A stretch of 64,000 nt of DNA from Arthrobacter sp. AFG7.2 (GTDB taxonomy: Bacteria > Actinomycetota > Actinomycetes > Actinomycetales > Micrococcaceae). The translations under genes and the position numbers were made by a program. The notes under the pieces are model-generated. The model searched no databases, was not told the DNA's origin, and saw nothing but the letters and a program-made list of their open reading frames with translations. The DNA is taken from contig NZ_PJMB01000004.1 in assembly GCF_002892835.1 (NCBI RefSeq), forward strand, positions 1 to 64,000, given 5' to 3'. Positions 25,589 through 34,079 of the stretch are shown in pieces. The first letter of the stretch is position 1, and every line of letters starts with the position of its first letter.

Positions 25589-25825
25589 TCAGCGCTGCAG
25601 TTCCAGCGCCCGCTTTTGCCGTGCCGTAATGGAAGAGACGTACCCGCAGTTGGTGCACGTGATGTGGTATTTCCGGGACGTGGTGAACACCGGGATGAAG
25701 AACAGCGTGAACTTGGTGGCGCGCTCTTCCAGATGGTGATGGACAAAGGAGCGGCAGTACTGGCAGGTGGCCGGCTTGCCGGGCAAGGCCTTCAACACCG
25801 TCTTGAAACCAAAGAGAAGGAACAT
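25589..25825 (-). CDS. Zinc-ribbon domain protein
   Basis: 78 residues. Two CxxC pairs, CQYC (about 21-24) and CTNC (about 57-60), form a zinc ribbon; the intervening sequence KFTLFFIPVFTTSRKYHITC is the family's characteristic segment (zinc-ribbon_15-like). N-terminus is hydrophobic (MFLLFGFKTVLK). Widespread in actinobacteria, function unknown. Confidence 0.82.
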   Translation of the reverse strand: MFLLFGFKTVLKALPGKPATCQYCRSFVHHHLEERATKFTLFFIPVFTTSRKYHITCTNCGYVSSITARQKRALELQR

Positions 25826-25970
25826 GGTCTAGCCTCCCGGGGTAGTCCTGCTGGCTGTCCTGAACAACCTTAGGCGCTGGCCTAACCGATAGTGCCATCC
25901 TGACAGGCTCCCGGAGCGGTGCAATACTGAGGGTTCGCGCGTTTTTCGGTATCAGGGGGATTTCGGAAAC

Positions 25971-27122
25971 ATGGTTCTGGACACCACAACCCTTCGGATC
26001 GCCTTCGGTCTGATGGCCCTGGTGCTGGTGTTTCTCTTCTATTTCTCCGCCTACCGGGTGACGCGCTCGCCGTACAGCGGCTGGTGGTGCCTGGCGCTGC
26101 TGTTTTTCCTCTCGGGTTCAGCGTCCTTCCTGCTGGACGGCACACAGCACCAGGTGTGGGCCAACCCGCTGGGAAACGTGCTGCTGGTGCACGGTGGTGT
26201 AGCCGTGTGGGCCGGCGCCCGCTCCCTGCGGACCGTGCCACCGCCAACCTGGGCTTTCACAGGCATTCCCCTGACCACCCTGGTTGCCTCGGTCCTGGAC
26301 AACCCGGCCACCAACACCTGGTCCGGGGGGCCTGTGTTCCTCGGTGCCATGAGCCTCACCATCGGGCTGGCGTCCCGTGAACTCTGGCGCCTGGAACCCG
26401 GATATTCCCGGGTCCGGATCCCCATGGCCGCCGCTGCCGGCGGCCTCTCCGTGTATTACCTGCTCCGCTGGGGTGCCTTCATGCTGGAAGGCCCGGGTGG
26501 GCAGATTTTCGAGAGCGTCTTCGGCTCTGCCGTCACCACCCTGGTGACCATGGTCTTGCTGGTGGTGGTTTCCTTCAGCATGGCTGCGCTCAGCAGCGAA
26601 CAGCAGACCAGGGCCCTCCGGGTGGTGGCTTCCCGCGACGACCTCACCGGGCTCCTCAACCGCAAGGCCTTCCTTGACCTGGCTGCGGAGCAGCTGGCGG
26701 ACCTCTCCATCACCAGGGGCTCCGGCGCGCTTGTCCTGGCAGACCTGGACCACTTCAAGTCCATCAACGACACGTACGGACACGCTGCCGGGGACGTCGC
26801 CCTGCAAACCTTCGCGGACGCCTGTACGGCAACTTTGCGCTCCACGGACCTGGTAGGGCGCTACGGCGGGGAGGAGTTTGTCCTCCTGATCCCCGGTGCC
26901 AGCGCTGAACGCGCGGAAATCATTGCTGAGGCCATCAGCCAGCGCCTGGCCCAGGCGGCCACGGCGGAGGGAATGGAGATGCCCACGGTCAGTTACGGGA
27001 TCTCCACCTACGCCGGGCCCGCAGCGGATGTGGAGCGCCTCATCGCCTCGGCTGACGCCGCCCTGTACATGGCCAAGTCCCTTGGCCGGAACCGGACGGC
27101 CCGCAGCGACCGGATGCTGTAG
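25971..27122 (+). CDS. Membrane-bound diguanylate cyclase
   Basis: 383 residues. Six to seven membrane helices fill about residues 1-205 (an MHYT/7TM-like sensor of unknown ligand), followed by a GGDEF domain: DDLTGLLNRKAFLDL, DLDHFKSINDTYGHAAGD, and the intact active loop GGEEF. RSTD five residues before GGEEF is a complete inhibitory I-site, so c-di-GMP feedback is likely. It makes c-di-GMP from two GTP. No EAL domain is present. Confidence 0.93.
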   Translation: MVLDTTTLRIAFGLMALVLVFLFYFSAYRVTRSPYSGWWCLALLFFLSGSASFLLDGTQHQVWANPLGNVLLVHGGVAVWAGARSLRTVPPPTWAFTGIPLTTLVASVLDNPATNTWSGGPVFLGAMSLTIGLASRELWRLEPGYSRVRIPMAAAAGGLSVYYLLRWGAFMLEGPGGQIFESVFGSAVTTLVTMVLLVVVSFSMAALSSEQQTRALRVVASRDDLTGLLNRKAFLDLAAEQLADLSITRGSGALVLADLDHFKSINDTYGHAAGDVALQTFADACTATLRSTDLVGRYGGEEFVLLIPGASAERAEIIAEAISQRLAQAATAEGMEMPTVSYGISTYAGPAADVERLIASADAALYMAKSLGRNRTARSDRML

Positions 27123-27295
27123 CCGGGCCCGGACCGGCCTCGCTCCGGACTCCGGCGCCCGTTGCCAAACTGTGGCTTCCAGGCGGGCCGTAACCCAAGG
27201 GCAGCGGGAAACCCTGCTGATAAAATGGCGGGGTTGCAGGGCGGCCTTATTGCTGGTCCAACCAGCGCCGTAACCAAGTAAGGGACCAGACACTC

Positions 27296-28915
27296 ATGAC
27301 GGCAGGCGGGTCACACCTCGGGACTTCAGAGGCCCTGCCGGGCGCGCCCGCCAAAACCCCGGGCCTGGCTACCGGCCGTGCCTACCTTGCCATCATTGAA
27401 GGTTTCATCGGCTCCCTCATGATGTTCGTCGGGTCCATCGGGACGGGGTGGATCGCCAACGGCTCTCCAATGATCCGCCAGCCCGTGGTCATTGCCCTCC
27501 GGACCGAAGGCTGGGGAGTCACGGTTTCCACCGTGCTCCTCACCGTGGGCGCCATGGTGCTGATCCGCTCCTGGCTCCGGCTGGGCCAACGGCTGGCGGA
27601 GTGGGGCCGGACCTCGCTGCGGTCGGTGGTGATCGCGGTGTCCGCCTGGTCACTGCCCCTGCTCTTCTGCGTGCCCGTATTTTCCCGCGACGTGTACGCC
27701 TACACCGGCCAGGGCAGGCTGGTGATGGAGGGCCAGAACCCCTATGAGGTGGGGATCTCCAGCCTCAGCAACTGGTTCTCGCTTGGTGCGGACCCCGCCT
27801 GGGCGGAAAACCGGACACCCTATGGTCCCTACTTTCTGTGGCTGGCCCGCGGAATCGTGGGGCTGACAGGCGCCCAGCCCGACGTGTCCGTGCTGCTCTT
27901 CCGGCTGCTGGCCGGCGTGGGAGTCCTGCTCTGCGTCATCTACGTGCCCAAGCTGGCGGAGCTGCACGGCATCAATGGGGCCAGGGCGCTGTGGATCTCC
28001 GTGGCCAACCCGCTGTTCCTGATCAGCTTTATTGCCAGCGCCCACAACGACGCCCTCATGGTGGGGCTTGCCGTTGCCGGTGTCTATTTCGCGGCCACCC
28101 GCCGCTACGTGCTGGGAATCCTCCTGGTGACCGCCTCCATCGGCATCAAACCGATCACGGTGCTCCTGCTGCCGTTTATCGGCGTGATGTGGGCGGGCCC
28201 GGCCGCCTCCTGGCCGCGCAAGTTCCTGATCTGGGGTGCGACGGCGGGCATCAGCTTTGGCGTCCTGGCCCTCAGCGGCATTCCCTACAACCTCGGGATC
28301 GGCTGGACCTGGGCCATAATGGACCCCACCCCGGGCTACACGGGATACTCCCCGTCCGGCTTCCTGGGCCAGCAGGTGGAGTTCCTGGCCAACGTGCTGG
28401 GGCTCCCCGGCGGGACGTTTGCCACGCTGCTGCGGACGGGCATGAAATGGGCCGCCATCGGGCTGGTCCTGCTGCTGATGTTCCGCGGCGACTACTCACG
28501 GGCGGTGCGCCGGATGGCGCTGGCGTTCACCGCCGTCGTGATGCTTTCCCCGATCATCCAGCCCTGGTACATCCTCTGGTTCCTGCCGTTCCTGGCCGTC
28601 ACCGGCATCCGGGATGACTGGCAGATCAGGTCGCTGTACGTGGGCGTGACGTTCTTTGTGGTGTTCGGCGCGCAGGATCAGCTCTCCGTGTGGTCCTTCG
28701 TGGAGCTGCCTATCGACGCTTCCTCGCTGGCGTTCATTACGGCCCTGGCGTTCACGTTCTACCTTCTATTCCTCGACGCGCATACACGGAAACTGCTGAT
28801 CGAAGGCAAGCCTCTGGACCTGGCCAAACGGGGCTGGAAATGGCTGCTGGCAAAGCGTGACGCGCGGCGCACCAAGGCGGAACAGCCTGGCCGCGAGCAG
28901 CTGGGAAGCCGCTAG
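27296..28915 (+). CDS. mptB: MptB-like polyprenol-phosphomannose-dependent alpha-1,6-mannosyltransferase
   Basis: 539 residues with about 12-13 membrane helices. The GT-C feature lies in the first large loop: VFSRDVYAYTGQGRLVMEGQNPYEVG (Asp after SR), typical of MptA/MptB enzymes that extend the mannan backbone of lipomannan on the outer side of the membrane using C35/C50-P-mannose. ATG 27296 is the first good start; AGGGA is 12 bases upstream. Its stop directly abuts the stop of the convergent GT87 gene with no bases between. The basic cytoplasmic tail ends KAEQPGREQLGSR. Confidence 0.8.
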   Translation: MTAGGSHLGTSEALPGAPAKTPGLATGRAYLAIIEGFIGSLMMFVGSIGTGWIANGSPMIRQPVVIALRTEGWGVTVSTVLLTVGAMVLIRSWLRLGQRLAEWGRTSLRSVVIAVSAWSLPLLFCVPVFSRDVYAYTGQGRLVMEGQNPYEVGISSLSNWFSLGADPAWAENRTPYGPYFLWLARGIVGLTGAQPDVSVLLFRLLAGVGVLLCVIYVPKLAELHGINGARALWISVANPLFLISFIASAHNDALMVGLAVAGVYFAATRRYVLGILLVTASIGIKPITVLLLPFIGVMWAGPAASWPRKFLIWGATAGISFGVLALSGIPYNLGIGWTWAIMDPTPGYTGYSPSGFLGQQVEFLANVLGLPGGTFATLLRTGMKWAAIGLVLLLMFRGDYSRAVRRMALAFTAVVMLSPIIQPWYILWFLPFLAVTGIRDDWQIRSLYVGVTFFVVFGAQDQLSVWSFVELPIDASSLAFITALAFTFYLLFLDAHTRKLLIEGKPLDLAKRGWKWLLAKRDARRTKAEQPGREQLGSR

Positions 28916-30199
28916 TTACGCCCCGGCAGGTATTGCGGCCGCGTGCTTCCGGCCCAGCTCTGCCGTCCGTTTTACCGACCACCACAGCAGCACCACCAGG
29001 AGCACGTTGCGGGTGGTGAGGATGGCGGCCATGACGGGATGGGCGTGGATGAGCGGGGTGTAGAACAGGGGATAGATCACGAACGTGGTGATGGCGATGC
29101 CCATGAGCAGCGCGGCCGGCACCTTCCACCGGTCCCAGTCGTGGGTTAGGCCGGCGATGATCACCGGGGCCAGCCAGATGATGAACTGCGGGGACCCCAC
29201 CTTGTTGAAAACGATGAACGCTGTGACCATCATGAGCGAGCCCTCGAGGAACAACTCTTCTCGTTCGGCACCGCGGTTAAGCGCACGGACCAGCAGGACG
29301 GCGGCGACGACGGCGGCGAGGATGAGGAGCGGCTGCATCAGGAAGGCGGCCGTGTCCGCGCCGGGGCCGTAGACCTCCGTGGAGTTGATGGCTGTGTTGT
29401 CCGCCATCCTCGAGCCGGCGATGTTGAAGACGCTCAGCCAGACCCAGGGGGTGGAGAACGTGGCTTCCAGCTGCATGCCGCGCTCGCCCTGGTTCAGCAG
29501 GAAGTTCAGGATGTGGGGCAGGCCGCCGGACAGCCAGGTTCCCAGTGCGACAAATGCCGTCACGGCCACGCCGGAAAGGAGTACCTGGACCCGCTTCCGG
29601 CTGGCAATCACGATGGGTACCAACACGGCCGCCGGCCACACCTTGATCCAGGTGGCGATGCTGAGCAGGATGCCGGCCACCACCGGCCGCTGGGCAGCGT
29701 ACAGGAGGGCGATCAGCACAATGGGGGCTGTGATGCCCTCTACGCGGGCGAAGCTGAGGTAGCCCATGAAGACCATGAAGAAGAGCCACCACCAGGCCGG
29801 CGCAATGCCGCCCACCTTCCGCGGCCCGCGGGTGAGGAAGGCGAGCCCGACGGCGTTGAGGGCCGTGATGACCAGGAACCAGACCAGCAGGTACAGGTCC
29901 GGCCCGGCGAGGTTGGCCAGGAAGATGGGGATCTGGGCCAGCACCGGGTAGACCCAGGGGCTGATCTTCCCGTCCAGGTCCGCGGGGTTGTACCCGTCTG
30001 TGGCCCACTGGCGGTACTGCTCGGTGTCGCTGAACGTGTCACCGTGCAGGAAGAAGGACGCCATCCAGCCCAGGTAGTAGAGGTGGACGACGGCGAAGCC
30101 CCACCACACGCTGGAAGGGCGGGCGAACCAGTCCACCACTCTGGCGGGAAGGACTTTGGTGCGGACGCTGACAAGGCGGTCGAAGAACCTCGTGGAAAT
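28916..30199 (-). CDS. GT87-like (DUF2029) membrane mannosyltransferase, probable ATT start
   Basis: 427 residues if begun at ATT 30199; GTG 30139 gives 407. Ten or more membrane helices; loop SDTEQYRQWATDGYNPADLDGKISPWVYPVLAQIP carries the family WVYP motif. It resembles PimE-type alpha-1,2-mannosyltransferases. ATT is preferred because AAGGAG sits seven bases before it, and the paralogue upstream starts with a matching ATTTCTACG after AAGGA at the same spacing. The 20 residues gained (ISTRFFDRLVSVRTKVLPAR) align with the paralogue's N-terminus. It begins one base after the paralogue's stop (TAAGATT). Confidence 0.8.
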   Translation of the reverse strand: MSTRFFDRLVSVRTKVLPARVVDWFARPSSVWWGFAVVHLYYLGWMASFFLHGDTFSDTEQYRQWATDGYNPADLDGKISPWVYPVLAQIPIFLANLAGPDLYLLVWFLVITALNAVGLAFLTRGPRKVGGIAPAWWWLFFMVFMGYLSFARVEGITAPIVLIALLYAAQRPVVAGILLSIATWIKVWPAAVLVPIVIASRKRVQVLLSGVAVTAFVALGTWLSGGLPHILNFLLNQGERGMQLEATFSTPWVWLSVFNIAGSRMADNTAINSTEVYGPGADTAAFLMQPLLILAAVVAAVLLVRALNRGAEREELFLEGSLMMVTAFIVFNKVGSPQFIIWLAPVIIAGLTHDWDRWKVPAALLMGIAITTFVIYPLFYTPLIHAHPVMAAILTTRNVLLVVLLWWSVKRTAELGRKHAAAIPAGA

Positions 30200-30200
30200 C

Positions 30201-31523
30201 TTAGGACTCCTTGAGCGCTGGAGCGGCTGCTGGTGCTTTCCTGCCCAGCAGGTAGAGGCGCCGGACGCTCCAGAGGAACAGGACCACCAGGAGGACGTTG
30301 CGGAGGGTCAGCACCAGGGCCATCCACGGGTTGTTGTGGCTGAGGGCGTCGTAGAACAGGGGATAGATGAAGTAGGTGGCTATGGCGATGACGATCAGCA
30401 TGGCGGCGGGGACACGCCATTCGCGCCAGCTGTGGGCCAGGCCGACGGCGACCGCCGGGGCGAGCCACACCATGAACTGCGGGGAACCCACTTTGTTGAA
30501 GACCACGAACGCGGTGGCCAGGCTCAGGGCGCCGGCGAGGAGCAGTTCGGTGCGGTCCACTCCGCCGCTGAGCCCGCCGTTCCGCTGGTTTCCGTTGTGC
30601 AGCGCCCAGAACGTCAGGCCGGCCACGAGCAGGGCCGCCAGGATCAGGAGGGGCTGCATCAGCACGGACATAACAGCCGTGCCCGGGCCGTCCACCTGCA
30701 TGGAGTTGATATCCGTGTTCATGTACATCCGGGACTCGCCGATATTCAGGACGGACAGCCAAAGCCAGGGCGTGGTGAAGGTGGCCTCGAGCTGCATGCC
30801 CCGGTCACCCTGCTGGGTAAGGAAGTTCAGTAGCTTGGGAAGGCTGCCCACCGCAGCGGCCAGCGCAACCACCACCGCCGTCGTCGCAAGTCCTGCCAGT
30901 ACCACCAGGACCCGGTTCCTGACGACGGCGAACAGGGCCAGCATGACGGCCGCCGGCCAGACCTTCACCCACGTGCCGATGGCCAGGAGCACGGAGGCCA
31001 CAAACGGCCGGCCCACTCCGTAGGCGAGGGCCACGAGGACCAGCGGCGCGGTGAGGCCGTCCACGCGCGCGAAGCCGAGCCAGCCCATCAGGAAGGTGAA
31101 AACCAGCCACCACCAGCCGGCGGGAATGGCGTGACGGTCCCGGCCGCGGTTGGTGAGTTTCAGTAGGGCCCAGGCGTTGAGAACCGTGGTCATCAGGACC
31201 CACAGGAAGAAGAACGGTTCAGGACCGGCGACGCCGGCGATCGCCATGGGGATCAGCGCGAGGATTGGGTAGACCCAGGGGCTGGGGCCGCCGCTGAGGT
31301 TGGCTTCGTTGAACCCGGCCATGGCCCAGTTACGGTAGATAAAGGTGTCGCTGAAGGCCTCCCCGCGCAGTGAGAGCGAGGCGGCGAAGACAAGGAAGAC
31401 CAGGTGCACCACGATGAATCCGCCCAGCAGCCCGCGGCCGGTGTTCAGCTTCTCCCGAGCGGCGGCAGGGAGAACGGTGTTGCGGATCCGGGTCAGTCTG
31501 CCGAAGAATGCGTCCGTAGAAAT
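30201..31523 (-). CDS. GT87-like (DUF2029) membrane mannosyltransferase, paralogue, probable ATT start
   Basis: 440 residues from ATT 31523. A TTG at 31565 gives 454 but has no ribosome site, whereas AAGGA lies seven bases before the ATT. Same layout as the downstream paralogue: SDTFIYRNWAMAGFNEANLSGGPSPWVYPILALIP, then LGFARVDGLTAPLVLVALAYG and a shared segment QGDRGMQLEATFTTPWLWLSVLNIGESRM. Tandem duplication is clear. Likely substrates are polyprenyl-P-mannose and a lipoglycan acceptor, by analogy with neighbours; not proven. Confidence 0.82.
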   Translation of the reverse strand: MSTDAFFGRLTRIRNTVLPAAAREKLNTGRGLLGGFIVVHLVFLVFAASLSLRGEAFSDTFIYRNWAMAGFNEANLSGGPSPWVYPILALIPMAIAGVAGPEPFFFLWVLMTTVLNAWALLKLTNRGRDRHAIPAGWWWLVFTFLMGWLGFARVDGLTAPLVLVALAYGVGRPFVASVLLAIGTWVKVWPAAVMLALFAVVRNRVLVVLAGLATTAVVVALAAAVGSLPKLLNFLTQQGDRGMQLEATFTTPWLWLSVLNIGESRMYMNTDINSMQVDGPGTAVMSVLMQPLLILAALLVAGLTFWALHNGNQRNGGLSGGVDRTELLLAGALSLATAFVVFNKVGSPQFMVWLAPAVAVGLAHSWREWRVPAAMLIVIAIATYFIYPLFYDALSHNNPWMALVLTLRNVLLVVLFLWSVRRLYLLGRKAPAAAPALKES

Positions 31524-31861
31524 GGCGGGATCCTTATCGGGTGGGGCGCGGCCAAGGGTGCGCAAGAGCGCGTGGGCCGGGCCGCGGGGCGGGTGTTTGG
31601 GGCCTTGAATGCCACAAAAAACGGCTTCCAGCCCGGGTCAACTCTAATTCACGGCGCCTTGGGGCCTGTAATCCCGCCGTCCGGCATCTTGCGCCCGCGC
31701 ACCTGACCTGCGGTTACTTGGCAGTAGATTTCTAAAGTTGCTGGTGGTCCTTTGCTAGGGCACCATGAACTGGGCATTAGAATGCCTTGGCGCCGGCAGC
31801 TTGGGGGAGCGGGCCGGTGCCGACCACTATTCCTGCACCACGAACCACTAAGGCTAGACCC
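31524..31861. other. Intergenic region without a recognised gene
   Basis: 338 bases. The left half is GC-rich upstream of the GT87 genes, the right half more AT-rich (promoter-like CTAGGG/ACTAAGG text before the 69-residue gene). A small perfect inverted repeat GGCATT-AG-AATGCC is at 31773-31786. No convincing ORF. Confidence 0.5.
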
Positions 31862-32071
31862 ATGACCGCTGACTTCCCCCTGACCCTGACCGTTTCCGAC
31901 CGCGCGAGCATGGACAGCGAGCTTGACGCCGCTGTCACCGCAGCCAAAGCCCATGCGCTCGCCGGGAAGAGCCACGGCATTCTGGTCACGCGGCACGACG
32001 TGGACAAGTTCACGGTGGCCCTCAGCGATACGGTCCCCTTCGGCCTGACCCGCGAACAGCAGGCCTGGTAA
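31862..32071 (+). CDS. Small conserved actinobacterial protein, unknown
   Basis: 69 residues from ATG 31862. Sequence like TADFPLTLTVSDRASMDSEL, then AKAHALAGKSHGILVTRHD and SDTVPFGLTREQQAW: an alpha/beta small domain without membrane segment. I have seen similar proteins in Arthrobacter but cannot name a family. Weak AAGG nine bases before ATG. Confidence 0.65.
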   Translation: MTADFPLTLTVSDRASMDSELDAAVTAAKAHALAGKSHGILVTRHDVDKFTVALSDTVPFGLTREQQAW

Positions 32072-32120
32072 CCGCGTCCGCCCCGTTTTTGTAACCGGCG
32101 CCTGGCGGTCCCCTGCCGGC

Positions 32121-32387
32121 TTAGCTGTCCCCGCTGTTGCCGGATCCGTTCCCGGACACCCTTCCGCTGCGCTCCTGCAGCCGGTCGATGTGCTTTGAGG
32201 CCTCGGCCTTGCTCAGGTCAGCGGGAAGTTCTTCACCAGCTTCGCGCGCCAGCGTGTCGAGATAGCTTCGCTGCGCTGCCGTCATTGGCTCGTCGCCCGT
32301 GACCCAGTCTTCCGGATCCCGGTTAAGGCCCGTATCCGGCTCAGGTGTGGGGCTGCCGAGTGTTTCCTGGTCATTGTTGTTGTCCAT
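32121..32387 (-). CDS. DUF3072 protein
   Basis: 88 residues. DUF3072 core: DPEDWVTGDEPMTAAQRSYLDTLAREAGEELPADLSKAEASKHIDRLQERSG. The rest is hydrophilic, ending in a Gly/Ser/Asn tail. A small soluble protein of unknown function, frequent in actinobacteria and often near stress genes. Confidence 0.88.
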   Translation of the reverse strand: MDNNNDQETLGSPTPEPDTGLNRDPEDWVTGDEPMTAAQRSYLDTLAREAGEELPADLSKAEASKHIDRLQERSGRVSGNGSGNSGDS

Positions 32388-32575
32388 GCAGAAATTCTAG
32401 GGTCAGGCGCTGACATTCTGCAGTGCAGCCCCGCCGTCGGAACCGGGAGCCGGATTTCATGACTGCGGCGGAGCAGCCCGAAGGGTTAGGCAACCGTGAC
32501 CTTCGAGTAGTTCCCTCCAGGTGCATTGCCCACTACTGTCGACAGCACCAATCCGGGCACGACGGAAGAGGCACG

Positions 32576-32866
32576 ATGAGCATCGACATCGAATTTGGTA
32601 CAAGCCTCAACAATGGGGACGCGGCGCACCTAGCGGCCACGACGGAAGCAATCACCTCCGCGATGCAGAGGGTACGGGAACAGCATGCGGCGTACAGCTG
32701 GGTGTGGACGGACGAGATCCGCTGCCGGGGGTGCAACGCCAGCCTGGACATACCGCTGCTCGCCAGCACCAAGGTGAACGCCGACAAAGCTTTCCAGGAA
32801 CATCAGGCGGTGCAGCTTGATGCCCTGCTGGCTGCTGATGGGGGCTCGGGTCCGTTGGTCCGTTAG
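32576..32866 (+). CDS. Small protein with CxxC motif
   Basis: 96 residues from ATG 32576 with GGAAGAGG upstream. It has a helical first half (AAHLAATTEAITSAMQRVREQHAA), then WTDEIRCRGCNASLDIPLL, where CRGC could bind a metal with other residues or be redox active. Unknown function. Overlaps the 3' end of the convergent VOC gene by four bases. Confidence 0.65.
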   Translation: MSIDIEFGTSLNNGDAAHLAATTEAITSAMQRVREQHAAYSWVWTDEIRCRGCNASLDIPLLASTKVNADKAFQEHQAVQLDALLAADGGSGPLVR

Positions 32867-33261
32867 GTGCTTGGGATGTGTGCGTCCCTGACCTCGGGGC
32901 GTGTTGATTCCTGGAGGACCCACCGGTTGCCGTCCGGGTCGGCGAAGTGGGCAAACAACACGCCTCCCACGTCCTGGATCTCACTCACGTCTGCACCCCG
33001 CCGCACGAGTTCTTCCCTCAAGGTGCCCAGGGCCGGCACCACGAGCTGGAGCCCTTCCAGGCTGCCCGGCGCCATGGCGGTCATGCCTGTGCCAATAACG
33101 ATCGAGGCGGCAGAACCGGGCGGCGTCAGCTGGACCACCCTCATCCCGGGAATATGCTCCACGTCGTGGTCGAGGACGAAGCCCAGCTTTTCCGTATAAA
33201 AGGATTTTGCCCGGTCCACATTCGACACGGGTACCTGGACAACCTCAAGGCGCATCTCCAT
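32863..33261 (-). CDS. VOC-family (glyoxalase-like) protein
   Basis: 132 residues, two beta-alpha-beta-beta-beta modules: LEVVQVPVSNVDRAKSFYTEKLGF at the start and DVGGVLFAHFADPDGNRWVLQESTR near the end. Typical of the vicinal-oxygen-chelate superfamily; substrate cannot be inferred. GGATGG precedes the ATG. Confidence 0.88.
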   Translation of the reverse strand: MEMRLEVVQVPVSNVDRAKSFYTEKLGFVLDHDVEHIPGMRVVQLTPPGSAASIVIGTGMTAMAPGSLEGLQLVVPALGTLREELVRRGADVSEIQDVGGVLFAHFADPDGNRWVLQESTRPEVRDAHIPST

Positions 33262-33472
33262 CCGCCCACAGTAGCCTCAGCGGACCCCGCCGACCAGGTG
33301 TTCGCCGGTGACAGTGGCCAGGTGGCCCAGGAGCTAGTTCTGGAAGGCTTCGTTGTGGACCGCTCGCTGCTGCTTCGGACGTCAGGACATGGCGCCTGCA
33401 GGGCTTGGGGGTGGCAGGGACAGTGGTGCTGCTCCGCGGCGTGCGGCTGGACTAGCCAGGCGGGAATTGCAG

Positions 33473-34051
33473 CTAGGGCAGCCGGCTTGGCCGCAGCAGG
33501 GTGGGGACGCCCGCCTGCCCTGGATCCAGCGGAACAGGGCTGACCAGGACTGCCGGGCCGCGGCACAGGGTCCCGCTGGAGACCGCCCGGCAGCGGATTC
33601 CACCCCGGCCCCGCATGGCCGCGTGCCCGCCCGGGGCGAGCACCTCGTTCATCCACGCACACGGGTGGGCGGGGCGTCCACCGTGGAACTCAACCCTCGT
33701 ACCACCCGCTTCCAGCGCAAAGTCCTGCCCCAGCAGCGGAGCCAGGTGGGCACCGCGGAGGATGACATTGCGCCGTGTTACCAGGGGATTGAACGGCCCG
33801 GCGCCCAGTCCCGCGGCCATCGCCTCGAGGGCCTCAATGGCGAACAGGGTCACCGCGGCATCCATATGTGCGGCCTTCCCGAAGAACCGGTCGCCCACGA
33901 TGCCCTTGCCCGCCACCACTTTCGCAGACCTGGCGTCCGACGTCGGCACGTCCGCTGCTCCGTCCTTCGCCCGGCCAAAGTAGGCGTGCGCGGGCGATAC
34001 GAGCAGGTGCAGGATCTCGACGTTGTACCGGTAGTGAGCCGACATGTCCAC
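33473..34051 (-). CDS. MOSC-domain protein
   Basis: 192 residues. MOSC features: LLVSPAHAYFG, VVAGKGIVGDRFFGKAAHMD, and the Cys motif HPCAWMNEV with surrounding GRGGIRCRAVSSG. MOSC domains in molybdenum sulfurases and YiiM-type proteins act on molybdenum cofactor or N-hydroxylated bases. The tail after PVPLDPGQ is longer than usual. No partner genes nearby. Confidence 0.85.
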   Translation of the reverse strand: MDMSAHYRYNVEILHLLVSPAHAYFGRAKDGAADVPTSDARSAKVVAGKGIVGDRFFGKAAHMDAAVTLFAIEALEAMAAGLGAGPFNPLVTRRNVILRGAHLAPLLGQDFALEAGGTRVEFHGGRPAHPCAWMNEVLAPGGHAAMRGRGGIRCRAVSSGTLCRGPAVLVSPVPLDPGQAGVPTLLRPSRLP

Positions 34052-34079
34052 AGCCTAAGCCAGTCTTCCCTTCGAACGA

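Noticed and set aside
33262-33472. Decayed gene between VOC and MOSC genes
   Set aside because: No frame shows recognisable protein similarity; kept as plain intergenic DNA.
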